A DNA stretch of 64,000 nucleotides from Janibacter limosus NBRC 16128 (lineage in GTDB: Bacteria; Actinomycetota; Actinomycetes; Actinomycetales; Dermatophilaceae), in NCBI RefSeq assembly GCF_001570985.1, contig NZ_BCSS01000009.1, positions 1-64,000 on the forward strand, in the 5' to 3' direction. Each line of letters begins with the position of its first letter. Within the stretch, counting starts at the first letter, position 1. Of the stretch, positions 6,309 through 14,879 are shown one piece after another. The position numbers and the translations under genes are program-made. The notes under the pieces are model-generated. The model made no database searches. It was not told the DNA's origin and saw nothing but the letters and a program-made list of their open reading frames with translations.

Positions 6309-9144
6309 GCGACCAGGCGTCCTCGTCGTCCTCCTCGGTCCACTCCTCCACGACCTCGGTCCCGATCGGGTCCTCGGGGTAACGGTTGTACGGCTGCGCC
6401 GGTGAGCCCGTGCGCACGTCGATGACATCGGTGTCGTCGGTCACCGCCACCGGGGGCGCGGCGTCGACCGACTCGATCGGCTCGTCATCCTCGTCAGCCG
6501 CTGCGGGCTCCTCGAGCGGCGGCGGGTCCTCTCCCTTCATCAGGGCGAGAGTGGTGGGCAGGTCCTCGGGCGTGATGAGCACATCGCGCGCCTTGGACCC
6601 CTCGGAGGGCCCGACGACGCCGCGCGACTCGAGCAGGTCCATGAGGCGTCCGGCCTTGGCGAAGCCGACGCGCAGTTTGCGCTGGAGCATCGACGTCGAG
6701 CCGAACTGTGTCGTGACGACGAGCTCGGTCGCCTGCAGCAGCACGTCGAGGTCGTCGCCGATGTCCTCGTCGATGTGCTTCTTGGGGGCCTCGGCCGGGG
6801 CTACGTCCTCGCGGTAGACCGGCTTGAGCTGGCCGGTCACGTGCGCGACGACGTCATCGATCTCCGACTCGGTGACCCAGGCGCCCTGGACACGCATCGG
6901 CTTGGACTTGCCCATCGGCAGGAAGAGGGCGTCACCCTGACCGAGCAGCTTCTCCGCACCGGGCTGGTCGAGGACGACCCGGGAGTCGGCGAGCGAGGAG
7001 GTTGCAAAGGCCATGCGCGAGGGCACATTGGCCTTGATCAGACCGGTGACGACGTCCACGGAGGGACGCTGCGTCGCGAGCACCAGGTGGATGCCGGCGG
7101 CACGGGCCAGCTGGGTGATGCGCACGATCGAGTCCTCGACATCGCGCGGAGCGACCATCATCAGGTCGGCGAGCTCGTCGACGATGACGAGCAGGTACGG
7201 GTACGGCTGGATGACCCGCTCGCTGCCGGGGATCGGCTGCACCTTGCCCGCCCGGACGGCCTTGTTGTAGTCGTCGACGTGCTTGTAGCCGGAGCTGGCG
7301 AGGTCGTCGTAGCGCATGTCCATCTCGCGCACGACCCACTGCAGGGCCTCTGCTGCCTTCTTGGCATTGGTGATGATCGGCGTGATCAGGTGCGGGATGC
7401 CCTCGTAGGCCGTCAGCTCCACCCGCTTGGGGTCGACGAGCACCATGCGCACCTCGTCGGGCGTGGACCGCATGAGGATCGAGGTGATCATCGAGTTGAC
7501 GAAGGAGGACTTGCCCGAGCCGGTGGCACCGGCGACGAGGAGGTGGGGCATCTTGGCCAGGTTGGCGATGACATAGCCACCCTCGACGTCCTTGCCGACA
7601 CCCATCACCATCGGGTGCTCGTTGTTGCGCGAGACGTCCGAGCGCAGCACGTCGCCGAGGCAGACCATCTCCTTGTCGGCATTGGGGATCTCGATGCCGA
7701 TGGCGGACTTGCCCGGGATCGGGCTGAGGATGCGCACGTCCGCCGAGGCGACGGCGTAGGCGATGTTCTTGGACAGTGCCGTGACCCGCTCGACCTTGAC
7801 ACCCGGACCGAGCTCGACGACATAGCGGGTGACCGTCGGGCCACGGTGGAAGCCGGTGACATGGGCGTCGATGCCGAACTCGTCGAGCGTGGTGGTCAGG
7901 GCCTCGACGACCTTGTCGTTGGCCGCGGAGCGCTCCTTGTGCGGGGCGCCCGGCTTGAGGTGGCTGCTGTCCGGGAGGGTGTAGGTGACATCGCCGGCCA
8001 GCGCGAGCTGCTCGACGCGCTGGGGCAGCTGCGTCGTGGGCGGGGCCTCGAGGACCGTCTTGTCGGCGGGCTTGATCGGGGCGACGACGGGGTTCTTGGT
8101 CGGCCGCTTCTCACCCGGGCGGGGGCCACCGGTCTCGGCCTGCGGAGTCTCGGCGCTCTCGTCTGCGTCGACGGTGGCAGCAGGCTCACCGGTCGAGGCG
8201 GACCGACGCTTGCGTCCCTTGCCGGCCGGCTGCACGACGGCCGCCTGCTCGAAGGCGGTGTCGCCGTCGCGCTCGCCCGAGAGCTCGTCGTCCGCGGGGT
8301 CGATGGTCCGGCGGCGGGCACGAGTGACCGCAGCCTTGGGCGCGTCGTGACGCGTCTGGACGTCGGTGGTCGTGACATGGCTCGGGACCTCGCCGGTGAA
8401 GGCGGCCCGGATGTAGGCCAGACGCTCCGGGACCTCGTTGAGAGGTGTCCCCGTGAGCAGCAGCAGGCTGAAGAGTCCCAGCAGGACGAGCAGGATGGTG
8501 GCCGGCCAGGGCGTGACCGCCGTGGCCAGGGGGTCGGACGCGAGGAAGCCGAAGATGCCACCGGCATCACGCATCGGGCCCGCTCCGTCGGGTGGCTGCG
8601 GGATGTCCTTGGCGATGTGGGTGAGCCCTGAGGCGGCGAAGAGGCCCATGACCGCGCCGAAGCCCAGCCGCGCGTCAGCCGCGGAGTTGCCCTGCGAGCG
8701 CAGGAGACGCACGCCGAGCAGGAGCAGGACGATGGGCAGGGCATAGGCAACGCGACCGAAGGTGCCGGCGAAGACGGCGTGCACGATGTCACCGAAGGTG
8801 CCCGACAGGCCCCACCACTCCCGCACGGCAACGACGAGGGCCAGCGCCAGCGCCAGGAAGCCCCACCCGTCGCGGCGGTGCTCCGGCTCGATCTCGCTGG
8901 CGCTCTGACCGATGCGTCGCACTCCCGACCCGGTCGCGTGCGCGACGCCCATCCAGGTCTTGTGCACCGCGGCGATGGGCAGCGGCAGGCCCCCTCCGGA
9001 CGCGGATGTGGTGCGGGAGGAGGAGGTCTTCCCCTTGGCAGCGGTCTTGGCAGGAGCCTTGCGACCCGCTGGGCGGGTGCTGCCCTTGGGGCGCGTGGAC
9101 GCGCCCTTGGTGCTGCGCGAGGTGGTCGACGGACGAGTGGCCAT
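6292..9144 (-). CDS. ftsK: DNA translocase FtsK/SpoIIIE
   Basis: A 950-residue septal DNA pump that moves chromosome termini through the closing septum and activates dimer resolution. It has a basic low-complexity N-terminal tail and four transmembrane segments at residues ~80-240. A Pro/Ala/acidic linker follows, then the RecA-like motor with Walker A VAGATGSGKSSF and Walker B PYLLVIVDELADL. The motor also shows the conserved ATQRPSVDVVTGLIKANVPSRMAF. The C-terminal winged-helix gamma domain is visible (TTQFGSTSMLQRKLRVGFAKAGRLMDLLESRGVVG). The ATG at 9144 was chosen because TAGTCT lies 7 nt upstream; the frame extends to 9180 but without support. A short acidic tail follows the gamma domain. 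Confidence 0.96.
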   Translation of the reverse strand: MATRPSTTSRSTKGASTRPKGSTRPAGRKAPAKTAAKGKTSSSRTTSASGGGLPLPIAAVHKTWMGVAHATGSGVRRIGQSASEIEPEHRRDGWGFLALALALVVAVREWWGLSGTFGDIVHAVFAGTFGRVAYALPIVLLLLGVRLLRSQGNSAADARLGFGAVMGLFAASGLTHIAKDIPQPPDGAGPMRDAGGIFGFLASDPLATAVTPWPATILLVLLGLFSLLLLTGTPLNEVPERLAYIRAAFTGEVPSHVTTTDVQTRHDAPKAAVTRARRRTIDPADDELSGERDGDTAFEQAAVVQPAGKGRKRRSASTGEPAATVDADESAETPQAETGGPRPGEKRPTKNPVVAPIKPADKTVLEAPPTTQLPQRVEQLALAGDVTYTLPDSSHLKPGAPHKERSAANDKVVEALTTTLDEFGIDAHVTGFHRGPTVTRYVVELGPGVKVERVTALSKNIAYAVASADVRILSPIPGKSAIGIEIPNADKEMVCLGDVLRSDVSRNNEHPMVMGVGKDVEGGYVIANLAKMPHLLVAGATGSGKSSFVNSMITSILMRSTPDEVRMVLVDPKRVELTAYEGIPHLITPIITNAKKAAEALQWVVREMDMRYDDLASSGYKHVDDYNKAVRAGKVQPIPGSERVIQPYPYLLVIVDELADLMMVAPRDVEDSIVRITQLARAAGIHLVLATQRPSVDVVTGLIKANVPSRMAFATSSLADSRVVLDQPGAEKLLGQGDALFLPMGKSKPMRVQGAWVTESEIDDVVAHVTGQLKPVYREDVAPAEAPKKHIDEDIGDDLDVLLQATELVVTTQFGSTSMLQRKLRVGFAKAGRLMDLLESRGVVGPSEGSKARDVLITPEDLPTTLALMKGEDPPPLEEPAAADEDDEPIESVDAAPPVAVTDDTDVIDVRTGSPAQPYNRYPEDPIGTEVVEEWTEEDDEDAWSLTDRG

Positions 9145-9151
9145 GCTTCGC

Positions 9152-9157
9152 AGACTA
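9152..9157 (-). promoter_or_regulatory. -10 element of leaderless ftsK promoter
   Basis: The minus strand reads TAGTCT, ending 7 nt before the ftsK ATG at 9144. There is no Shine-Dalgarno between them. This supports both a leaderless transcript and the choice of the internal Met as the true start. Confidence 0.5.
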
Positions 9158-9252
9158 GGCGAAAGCCACCCGTGACACACGTGTCACACGCGCACCAGCG
9201 GCCACAGATCCCACCGTCCACAGGCGCGGGCCCACGGTCGACCCCGGCCCGA

Positions 9253-9258
9253 TAGCCT
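9253..9258 (+). promoter_or_regulatory. -10 element of leaderless prepilin-peptidase promoter
   Basis: TAGCCT lies 7 nt before the GTG at 9266, with no Shine-Dalgarno in between. It is one of a family of identically spaced TANNNT hexamers in this window. Confidence 0.48.
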
Positions 9259-9265
9259 CGCCGTC

Positions 9266-9910
9266 GTGGACCCACGGACCCTCGTCGTCATGCTCGCGGC
9301 GCTCGCGTGCGGCGTCCTCGGGTGGTCCTGGCTGCGCACCGGCAGCTACCGACGCCCCGACGAGGACGGCGCCCTCCCCCGCAACCTCTGGGTCCCGGCG
9401 GTCGCTCCCTTCGTCGGGGTGGTCCTGGAGCGCTCCCTCGCGGACCGCTCGTGGCCGGTCCTCCTTGCCCCGCTGCTCCTCGCCATGGTCGGTCTGGTCC
9501 TCGCGGCGGTCGACGCCGACGTGCACCGCCTGCCCAATGCCCTCACCGTGCCGCTCGTGCCGGCGGTGGTGGGTGTGCTCGCCGTCGCCTCCGCCACCAC
9601 CGGCGACTGGGACGCGTTGCTCCGGACCGCCGTCGCGACCGTGCTCGTCGGTGGCGGCAGCATCGCGATGGCCTTCTTCCTCTACGGCCGATCCATCGGG
9701 ATGGGCGACGCCAAGCTGCTCGTCTCGATCGCCCCGACCCTGGCCTGGTTCGGGTGGAGCCACCTCATCGTTGGGATCTGGCTGGGCTTCGCCCTCGGCG
9801 GAATCGTCGCTCTCGCACTGCTGCTCGCTCGCAGGGCGACCCGCTCGACACATCTGGCCTTCGGCCCCTACCTCGTCGCCGGGGCGGTCCTGGCCATCGC
9901 CTTCGTCTGA
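9266..9910 (+). CDS. Prepilin peptidase (A24 family type IV leader peptidase)
   Basis: A 214-residue integral-membrane aspartyl protease with about six hydrophobic helices. The two catalytic aspartates of the A24 family are visible: the first in LAAVDADVHRLPNAL (the family pattern has D followed by the R-x-P-N segment), the second in SIGMGDAKLL (G-x-GD motif). It lacks the N-terminal methyltransferase domain of proteobacterial PilD, as is usual for short actinobacterial enzymes that process Flp/Tad pilins or pseudopilins. No pilin genes are in the window, so its substrates are encoded elsewhere. The start is GTG, predicted leaderless. It ends 74 bp before the SAM riboswitch RNA and is not part of that operon. 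Confidence 0.88.
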   Translation: MDPRTLVVMLAALACGVLGWSWLRTGSYRRPDEDGALPRNLWVPAVAPFVGVVLERSLADRSWPVLLAPLLLAMVGLVLAAVDADVHRLPNALTVPLVPAVVGVLAVASATTGDWDALLRTAVATVLVGGGSIAMAFFLYGRSIGMGDAKLLVSIAPTLAWFGWSHLIVGIWLGFALGGIVALALLLARRATRSTHLAFGPYLVAGAVLAIAFV

Positions 9911-9968
9911 CGTCCCAGGTGGCGAGACATAACTGGTGAGCACTCGACAACGACCCGCCCCGGTGCGC

Positions 9969-9974
9969 TACTGT
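9969..9974 (+). promoter_or_regulatory. Candidate -10 for the SAM riboswitch transcript
   Basis: TACTGT lies about 10 nt before the riboswitch's first paired base at 9985. A TCGACA at 9944-9949 could be the -35, with a rather long 19-bp spacer. The placement fits transcription starting just upstream of the aptamer. Confidence 0.4.
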
Positions 9975-9984
9975 CCTGACCCAA

Positions 9985-10119
9985 GGTCACGAGTACCAGC
10001 GACAAGCCCCGGCTAGCTGGTCGGCAACCCTCCTTCCGCGGTGGGGTGCTCCGGGTGACGACCTGGCCGGCGACGACCAGTTGCCCGGCAAGCGCGGACC
10101 CGTGGCGACGCTCGGGTCC
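9985..10119 (+). ncRNA. SAM-IV riboswitch
   Basis: This leader matches the actinobacterial SAM-IV aptamer almost word for word. P1 arms are GGTCAC (9985-9990) and GTGACGACC (10055-10063). The SAM-I-like core AAGCCCCGGC with GGCAACCCTCC then CGCGGTGGGGTGC lies between, and the SAM-IV-specific distal GGCAAGCGCGGACC (10087-10100) follows. The tail offers two exclusive stems. GGACCC at 10096-10101 can pair with GGGTCC at 10114-10119. That same GGGTCC can instead pair with GGACCC at 10123-10128, directly beside the AGGAG ribosome-binding site (10129-10133). This suggests SAM-dependent translational repression of the gene starting at 10141. Aptamer identity is from memory of the family; the switch mechanism is inference. 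Confidence 0.9.
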
Positions 10120-10140
10120 ACAGGACCCAGGAGCACTGTC

Positions 10141-11355
10141 ATGACCGTTTCCGATGTGCACACCACCACCCTCCTGCCCGAGCTGGTCTCCGCCGGCCTG
10201 AGCTACCGCGACGAGGACGGCTCGGTCATCGACTACGCCCACCTCGACCACGGCGCCACGACTCCTGCCTTCGCCGCCGTCGCCCAGGAGGTCGCCGCCG
10301 CCGCCGTGACCTACTCCTCCGTGCACCGCGGCGCCGGCTTCGCCTCCCGGGTGACGAGCTCGCGCTACGAGCAGGCTCGCGAGAGCGTCGCCGACTTCGT
10401 CGGTGCGCGCGAGGAGGACCAGGTCATCTTCACTCGCAACACGACCGACTCCTTCAACCTGCTGGCGCGGGCGCTGCCTGCGGACACCACGGTCTTCGTC
10501 TTCGCCTCCGAGCACCACGCGGCCCTCCTCCCGTGGGGCGACGCCGTGCGCCTGCCCGTGCCGCACAGCCACGACGAGGCGATCGACCTCCTCGACCAGG
10601 CCCTGCGCAACCACCCCGCCGAGCACCGCCTCGTCGTGGCGACCGGCGCCTCCAATGTCACGGGCGAGCACTGGCCGATCGAGCGGCTGGCTGCCGTGGC
10701 GCACCAGCACGGCGCCCGGTTCGCTCTCGACGCCGCCCAGGTCGCGCCGCACCGTCGCGTCGACATCGGCGCTCTCGGCATCGACTGGGTCGCCTTCAGC
10801 GGCCACAAGATCTACGCACCCTTCGGCGCCGGCGTCCTCGTCGGCCGCAGCGACTGGCTCGACGCGGCCGACCCGTATCTCGCCGGCGGCGGCGCCACGG
10901 CCCGCGTCGGGCTCGACGAGACCGAGTGGACCTGCGGTCCGGCCCGGCACGAGGCCGGCTCCCCCAATGTCCTGGGTGCCGTCGCCCTCGCGACCGCCTG
11001 CGAGATCATCGCCGAGCACGAGCGAGCGATCATCGACCACGAGCAGGCGCTGCGCATCCGCCTCCTCGCCGGCCTCGCCGACATCGACGGCGTGCACGTG
11101 CACACGCTCTTCGGTGGGGGCGATGGCGCACCGGTCGCGACGATCACCGTCGACGGCCACGACAGCGCAGAGGTCGCGCGTGTCCTCGGCGACGACCACG
11201 GCATCGGGGTGCGCGACGGCAAGTTCTGCGCCCACCTGCTCGTCGACGACCTGCTGTCGGAGCACGAGCAGGACACCGCCCTGCGGATCAGCGCCGGCCT
11301 GGGCAGCACGCCCGAGCACATCGACCGACTCCTGGGCGCCCTGCGCTCCCTCTGA
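10141..11355 (+). CDS. Class V aminotransferase, cysteine-desulfurase-like (SufS/Csd type)
   Basis: A 404-residue PLP enzyme of the aminotransferase class V/cysteine desulfurase group. HLDHGATTP near the N-terminus, SSVHRGAGFAS, FTRNTTDSFNLLA and the PLP-lysine region FSGHKIYAPFGAGVLVG are all in order. A candidate active-site Cys sits in VRDGKFCAHLL, where desulfurases carry the persulfide cysteine. The start is the ATG at 10141, 7 nt after an AGGAG; the frame is open further upstream but that is riboswitch RNA. Control by a SAM-IV riboswitch links the enzyme to sulfur or methionine metabolism, for example cysteine/methionine interconversion or sulfur transfer when SAM is scarce. No met genes flank it. 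Desulfurase versus lyase activity cannot be settled from sequence. Confidence 0.85.
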   Translation: MTVSDVHTTTLLPELVSAGLSYRDEDGSVIDYAHLDHGATTPAFAAVAQEVAAAAVTYSSVHRGAGFASRVTSSRYEQARESVADFVGAREEDQVIFTRNTTDSFNLLARALPADTTVFVFASEHHAALLPWGDAVRLPVPHSHDEAIDLLDQALRNHPAEHRLVVATGASNVTGEHWPIERLAAVAHQHGARFALDAAQVAPHRRVDIGALGIDWVAFSGHKIYAPFGAGVLVGRSDWLDAADPYLAGGGATARVGLDETEWTCGPARHEAGSPNVLGAVALATACEIIAEHERAIIDHEQALRIRLLAGLADIDGVHVHTLFGGGDGAPVATITVDGHDSAEVARVLGDDHGIGVRDGKFCAHLLVDDLLSEHEQDTALRISAGLGSTPEHIDRLLGALRSL

Positions 11356-11375
11356 CCGGGCCACCCTCCTCGGGC

Positions 11376-11412
11376 AGGGCGAAGGGAGATCCCGGCAGGC
11401 TCCCTTCGCCCT
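11376..11412. terminator. Bidirectional hairpin between convergent genes
   Basis: A 13-bp perfect stem (AGGGCGAAGGGAG at 11376-11388 and its complement at 11400-11412) has an 11-nt loop. It sits between the convergent aminotransferase and rnj genes. No long T-tract follows on either side, as often seen in high-GC actinobacteria. Confidence 0.65.
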
Positions 11413-11447
11413 CGACCCGAGAATCGAGTGGCGGGTGACGTGCCCGC

Positions 11448-13133
11448 TCAGGCCTCGATGACGACCGGAATGATCATGGGGCGACGACGGATCTTGCCGC
11501 CGACCCAGCCACCGACCGCACGGCGCACGACCTGCTGCAGCTGGTGGGTGTCGGTCGTGCCCTTGCGGGCGGCCTCGTCGAGTGCCGCGATGATCTTGGG
11601 CTTGACCTGGGTGAAGATCTCGTCGCCCTCGGCGAAACCGCGGGCGGTGATCTCGGGGCCGGCGATGATCTTGCCGGTCGAGGAGTCGACGACGATGATC
11701 ACCGAGATGAAGCCCTCGTCGCGCAGGATGCGGCGGTCCTTGAGCAGGTCCTCCGTGGCCTCGCCGACGCTCGACCCGTCGACGTAGACATAGCCGCACG
11801 GCACGGCGCCGACGATCCGGGCCCGACCGTCGATCAGGTCGATGACGACACCGTCCTCGGCCAGCACGACATGGTCGGGGTCGACGCCGGTCTGGATCGC
11901 CAGGTCGGCATTGGCCACGAGGTGACGCCACTCGCCATGGACCGGCATGACATTGCGCGGCTTGACGATGTTGTAGCAGTAGAGCAGCTCACCGGCACTC
12001 GCGTGGCCCGAGACGTGCACCGTGGCATTGCCCTTGTGGACGACGTCGGCGCCCAGTCGCATCAGACCGTTGATGATGCGGTAGACGGCATTTTCGTTGC
12101 CGGGGATCAGGCTGGAGGCGAGCAGCACGGTGTCGCCGTCGCCCACGTCGATGCGGTGGTCACGGTTGGCCATCCGAGACAGTGCCGCCATCGGCTCGCC
12201 TTGACTGCCGGTGCAGATGAGCACGACCTCGTTGTCGGGGTACTGGTCGAGCTTCTTGACGTCGACGAGCACCCGGTCGGGGACATGGAGATACCCCAGG
12301 TCCGCGGCGATGCCCATGTTGCGGACCATCGACCGGCCGACCATCGCCACCTTGCGCCCATTGCGCTCCGCGGCGTCGAGCACCTGCTGGACGCGATGCA
12401 CGTGGCTGGAGAAGCACGCGACGATGATCCGACGCTGCGCGTTGCGGAAGACCGTGTCGATCGCTGGTCCGATGTCACGCTCGGGGGTGGTGAAGCCGGG
12501 CACCTCGGCGTTGGTGGAGTCGGTGAGGAAGAGGTCGACCCCCTCCTCGCCGACCCGCGCGAAGGCGCGCAGGTCGGTCAGCCGCTTGTCCAGGGGCAGC
12601 TGGTCCATCTTGAAGTCACCGGTGTGCAGCAGCGTGCCGCCCGCGGTGCGCACGAAGACGGCCAGCGCGTCGGGGATCGAGTGGTTGACCGCGATGAACT
12701 CGCAGTCGAAGACGCCGAAGGACTCGCGCCCGCCCTCCTTGACCCCGAGGGTGAAGGGCTTGATGCGGTGCTCCTTGAGCTTGGCCTCGATGAGCGCCAG
12801 CGTGAGCATCGAGCCGACGAGCGGGATGTCGGGCTTGTGGCGCAGCAGGTACGGCACGGCGCCGATGTGATCCTCGTGACCGTGCGTGAGGATGATCGCC
12901 TGGACGTCGTCGAGACGATCGAGGATGTACTCGAAGTCCGGCAGGATCAGGTCGACGCCGGGCTGGTGGTCCTCCGGGAAGAGGACGCCGCAGTCGACGA
13001 TGAGCAGCTGCCCCTCGTGCTCGATGACGGTCATGTTGCGCCCGACCTCGCCCAGGCCGCCGAGCGCGACCACGCGCACCGCGCCGGCCTCCAGCGGCGC
13101 TGGCAGGGCGAGGTCCGGGTGGGGGTGACTCAT
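11448..13133 (-). CDS. rnj: Ribonuclease J
   Basis: A 561-residue metallo-beta-lactamase-fold ribonuclease with endo- and 5'-3' exonuclease activity, acting in mRNA decay and rRNA maturation. The metal-binding motif is THGHEDHIGAVPYLL, with further ligands in LHTGDFKMD and VSGHAS. The beta-CASP segment (DSTNAEVPGFTTPERDIG, then FSSHVHRVQQVLDAAERNGRKVA) and the C-terminal dimerisation domain are present. The protein begins with a short extension before VRVVALGGLGEVGRNM, typical of the family. Its start overlaps the dapA stop by 4 bp (ATGA), so the two are translationally coupled, a common actinobacterial dapA-rnj arrangement. Confidence 0.96.
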   Translation of the reverse strand: MSHPHPDLALPAPLEAGAVRVVALGGLGEVGRNMTVIEHEGQLLIVDCGVLFPEDHQPGVDLILPDFEYILDRLDDVQAIILTHGHEDHIGAVPYLLRHKPDIPLVGSMLTLALIEAKLKEHRIKPFTLGVKEGGRESFGVFDCEFIAVNHSIPDALAVFVRTAGGTLLHTGDFKMDQLPLDKRLTDLRAFARVGEEGVDLFLTDSTNAEVPGFTTPERDIGPAIDTVFRNAQRRIIVACFSSHVHRVQQVLDAAERNGRKVAMVGRSMVRNMGIAADLGYLHVPDRVLVDVKKLDQYPDNEVVLICTGSQGEPMAALSRMANRDHRIDVGDGDTVLLASSLIPGNENAVYRIINGLMRLGADVVHKGNATVHVSGHASAGELLYCYNIVKPRNVMPVHGEWRHLVANADLAIQTGVDPDHVVLAEDGVVIDLIDGRARIVGAVPCGYVYVDGSSVGEATEDLLKDRRILRDEGFISVIIVVDSSTGKIIAGPEITARGFAEGDEIFTQVKPKIIAALDEAARKGTTDTHQLQQVVRRAVGGWVGGKIRRRPMIIPVVIEA

Positions 13134-14026
13134 GCAGTGGCTCCTATCCGGGAGGCCGAGAGGCCAGCGCGCAGGATCTCGAGGTGCTCCTGCGGCCCCT
13201 CGACGTAGGGCAGCCGGACGGTCGCGTGCGTGATCACCCCGAGCTCGACCAGCGCGGCCTTGGCCATGATCGCGCCTTGGGAGGTCGTCATCAGGGCGTT
13301 GACCACCGGGATGAGGCGGTGGTGGATCGCCCGAGCGGTCGCCAGGTCACCCGCGTCGACCGCGGCGATCATGTCGGCGTACTGGCGCCCGGCCACGTGG
13401 CCGACGACGGAGACGACACCGTAGGCACCCTGGGCGAGGTGGGCGAGGTTGTACTCGTCCGCGCCGGAGTACCAGAGCAGGTCGGTCGCGGCCATCACCT
13501 GCGAGGAGGCCCACAGGTCCCCCTTGGCGTCCTTGACCGCGAGGATGCGCTCGTGCTCGGCGAGCGCGATGAGCGTGTCCACGGCGAAGGGGGTGGCAGT
13601 GCGCCCCGGGATGTCGTAGAGCATGACGGGCAGCTCGGCCGCGTCCGCGATGGCGCGGGTGTGCGCGAGCAGGCCCGGCTGGGTCGGCTTGTTGTAGTAC
13701 GGGGAGACGACGAGGAGGCCGTCCGCGCCCGCCCGGGTGGCCTCGCCGGCCATCTGGATGGCATGGGCGGTGTTGTTGGAGCCGACGCCGGCGGTGACGG
13801 CGAGACGGTCGCCGGCCGCGGCCTTGACGGCCTCGACCATCGCGATGCTCTCGGCCGAGCTCAGCGTCGGGGACTCACCGGTCGTGCCGTTGACGACGAC
13901 TCCGTCGTGACCGGTCGCGACGAGGTGCTCGACGACAGCGGCCACGCCCGTGGTGTCCACCGCGCCGTCAGGAGTCATGGGGGTCACCATCGCGGTGATG
14001 ACCCGTCCGAAGGGGGAAGTCGTCAT
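13130..14026 (-). CDS. dapA: 4-hydroxy-tetrahydrodipicolinate synthase
   Basis: A 298-residue class I aldolase that condenses pyruvate with aspartate semialdehyde, the first committed step to lysine and diaminopimelate. The N-terminus [16 protein letters not shown] and the motif [16 protein letters not shown] (Thr-Thr of the proton relay) are intact. [14 protein letters not shown] follows, then the Tyr of [12 protein letters not shown]. The Schiff-base Lys is in [12 protein letters not shown]. The ATG at 14026 is 7 nt downstream of TACGCT, so the transcript is predicted leaderless. The gene is divergent from thyA across 43 bp and coupled to rnj. The partner enzyme dapB is about 7 kb away at 20695-21435. 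Confidence 0.96.
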   Translation of the reverse strand: MTTSPFGRVITAMVTPMTPDGAVDTTGVAAVVEHLVATGHDGVVVNGTTGESPTLSSAESIAMVEAVKAAAGDRLAVTAGVGSNNTAHAIQMAGEATRAGADGLLVVSPYYNKPTQPGLLAHTRAIADAAELPVMLYDIPGRTATPFAVDTLIALAEHERILAVKDAKGDLWASSQVMAATDLLWYSGADEYNLAHLAQGAYGVVSVVGHVAGRQYADMIAAVDAGDLATARAIHHRLIPVVNALMTTSQGAIMAKAALVELGVITHATVRLPYVEGPQEHLEILRAGLSASRIGATA

Positions 14027-14033
14027 GCGGCTC

Positions 14034-14063
14034 AGCGTAGCCGTCAGTGGCGCCGTCTATCGT
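14034..14063. promoter_or_regulatory. Divergent dapA/thyA leaderless promoter pair
   Basis: The 43-bp gap between dapA and thyA holds TACGCT on the minus strand (14034-14039), 7 nt from the dapA ATG. It also holds TATCGT on the plus strand (14058-14063), 6 nt from the thyA ATG. Each promoter's -35 region must overlap the other gene's -10 or coding start. Confidence 0.5.
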
Positions 14064-14069
14064 GGCGCC

Positions 14070-14879
14070 ATGCGCCAGTACCTCGACCTCCTCGAGCACG
14101 TCCGTGACCACGGCGTCGACAAGTCCGACCGCACCGGCACGGGCACCCGCAGCGTCTTCGGGCACCAGATGCGATTCGACCTCTCGCAGGGCTTCCCGGT
14201 CCTGACGACCAAGAAGCTGCACCTGCGCTCGATCATCGGCGAGCTGCTGTGGTTCCTGCGCGGCGACACCAATGTCCGGTGGCTGCAGGAGCGCGGGATC
14301 TCCATCTGGGACGAGTGGGCCGACGAGCACGGCGAGCTCGGGCCCGTCTACGGACACCAGTGGCGCTCCTGGCCCGCGCCCGACGGGTCGACGATCGACC
14401 AGATCAGCCAGGTGATCCAGGCCCTGCGAACCAACCCCGACAGCCGACGCCACATCGTCTCCGCGTGGAATGTCGCGGAGGTCGGCGAGATGGCGCTGCC
14501 GCCGTGCCACACGATGTTCCAGTTCTACGTGACGCCCGCGCAGGACGGCCGCCGGGCGACGCTGTCCTGCCAGCTCTACCAGCGCAGCGCCGACATCTTC
14601 CTCGGGGTGCCCTTCAACATCGCCTCCTATGCCCTGCTGACGATGATGGTCGCCCAGCAGGTCGACATGGATCCGGGCGAGTTCGTGCACACGCTCGGGG
14701 ACGCGCACCTCTACAGCAACCACCTGGAGCAGGCTGATCTGCAGCTGACCCGCTCCCCCGGCCCGCTGCCCACGATGCAGATCACCCCGCGTGACTCGAT
14801 CGACGCCTACGAGCTCGACGACTTCACCCTCGTGGGCTACGAGGCCGCGCCGAGCATCAAGGCACCGATCGCCGTATGA
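14070..14879 (+). CDS. thyA: Thymidylate synthase (ThyA type)
   Basis: A 269-residue folate-dependent enzyme converting dUMP to dTMP with oxidation of methylene-tetrahydrofolate to dihydrofolate. Conserved blocks are [38 protein letters not shown], and the catalytic Cys in [13 protein letters not shown]. The nucleotide/folate-binding region follows as [26 protein letters not shown] and [12 protein letters not shown]. The ATG at 14070 was chosen over upstream frame extension because homology begins at MRQYLDLL and a TATCGT hexamer lies 6 nt before it. The stop overlaps the start of the Nudix-DHFR gene by 4 bp, coupling dihydrofolate production to its reduction. Confidence 0.97.
   Translation: MRQYLDLLEHVRDHGVDKSDRTGTGTRSVFGHQMRFDLSQGFPVLTTKKLHLRSIIGELLWFLRGDTNVRWLQERGISIWDEWADEHGELGPVYGHQWRSWPAPDGSTIDQISQVIQALRTNPDSRRHIVSAWNVAEVGEMALPPCHTMFQFYVTPAQDGRRATLSCQLYQRSADIFLGVPFNIASYALLTMMVAQQVDMDPGEFVHTLGDAHLYSNHLEQADLQLTRSPGPLPTMQITPRDSIDAYELDDFTLVGYEAAPSIKAPIAV

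Noticed and set aside
10081-10140. Upstream TTG extension of the aminotransferase
   Set aside because: Those codons lie in the SAM-IV riboswitch tail, and ATG 10141 has a proper AGGAG site.
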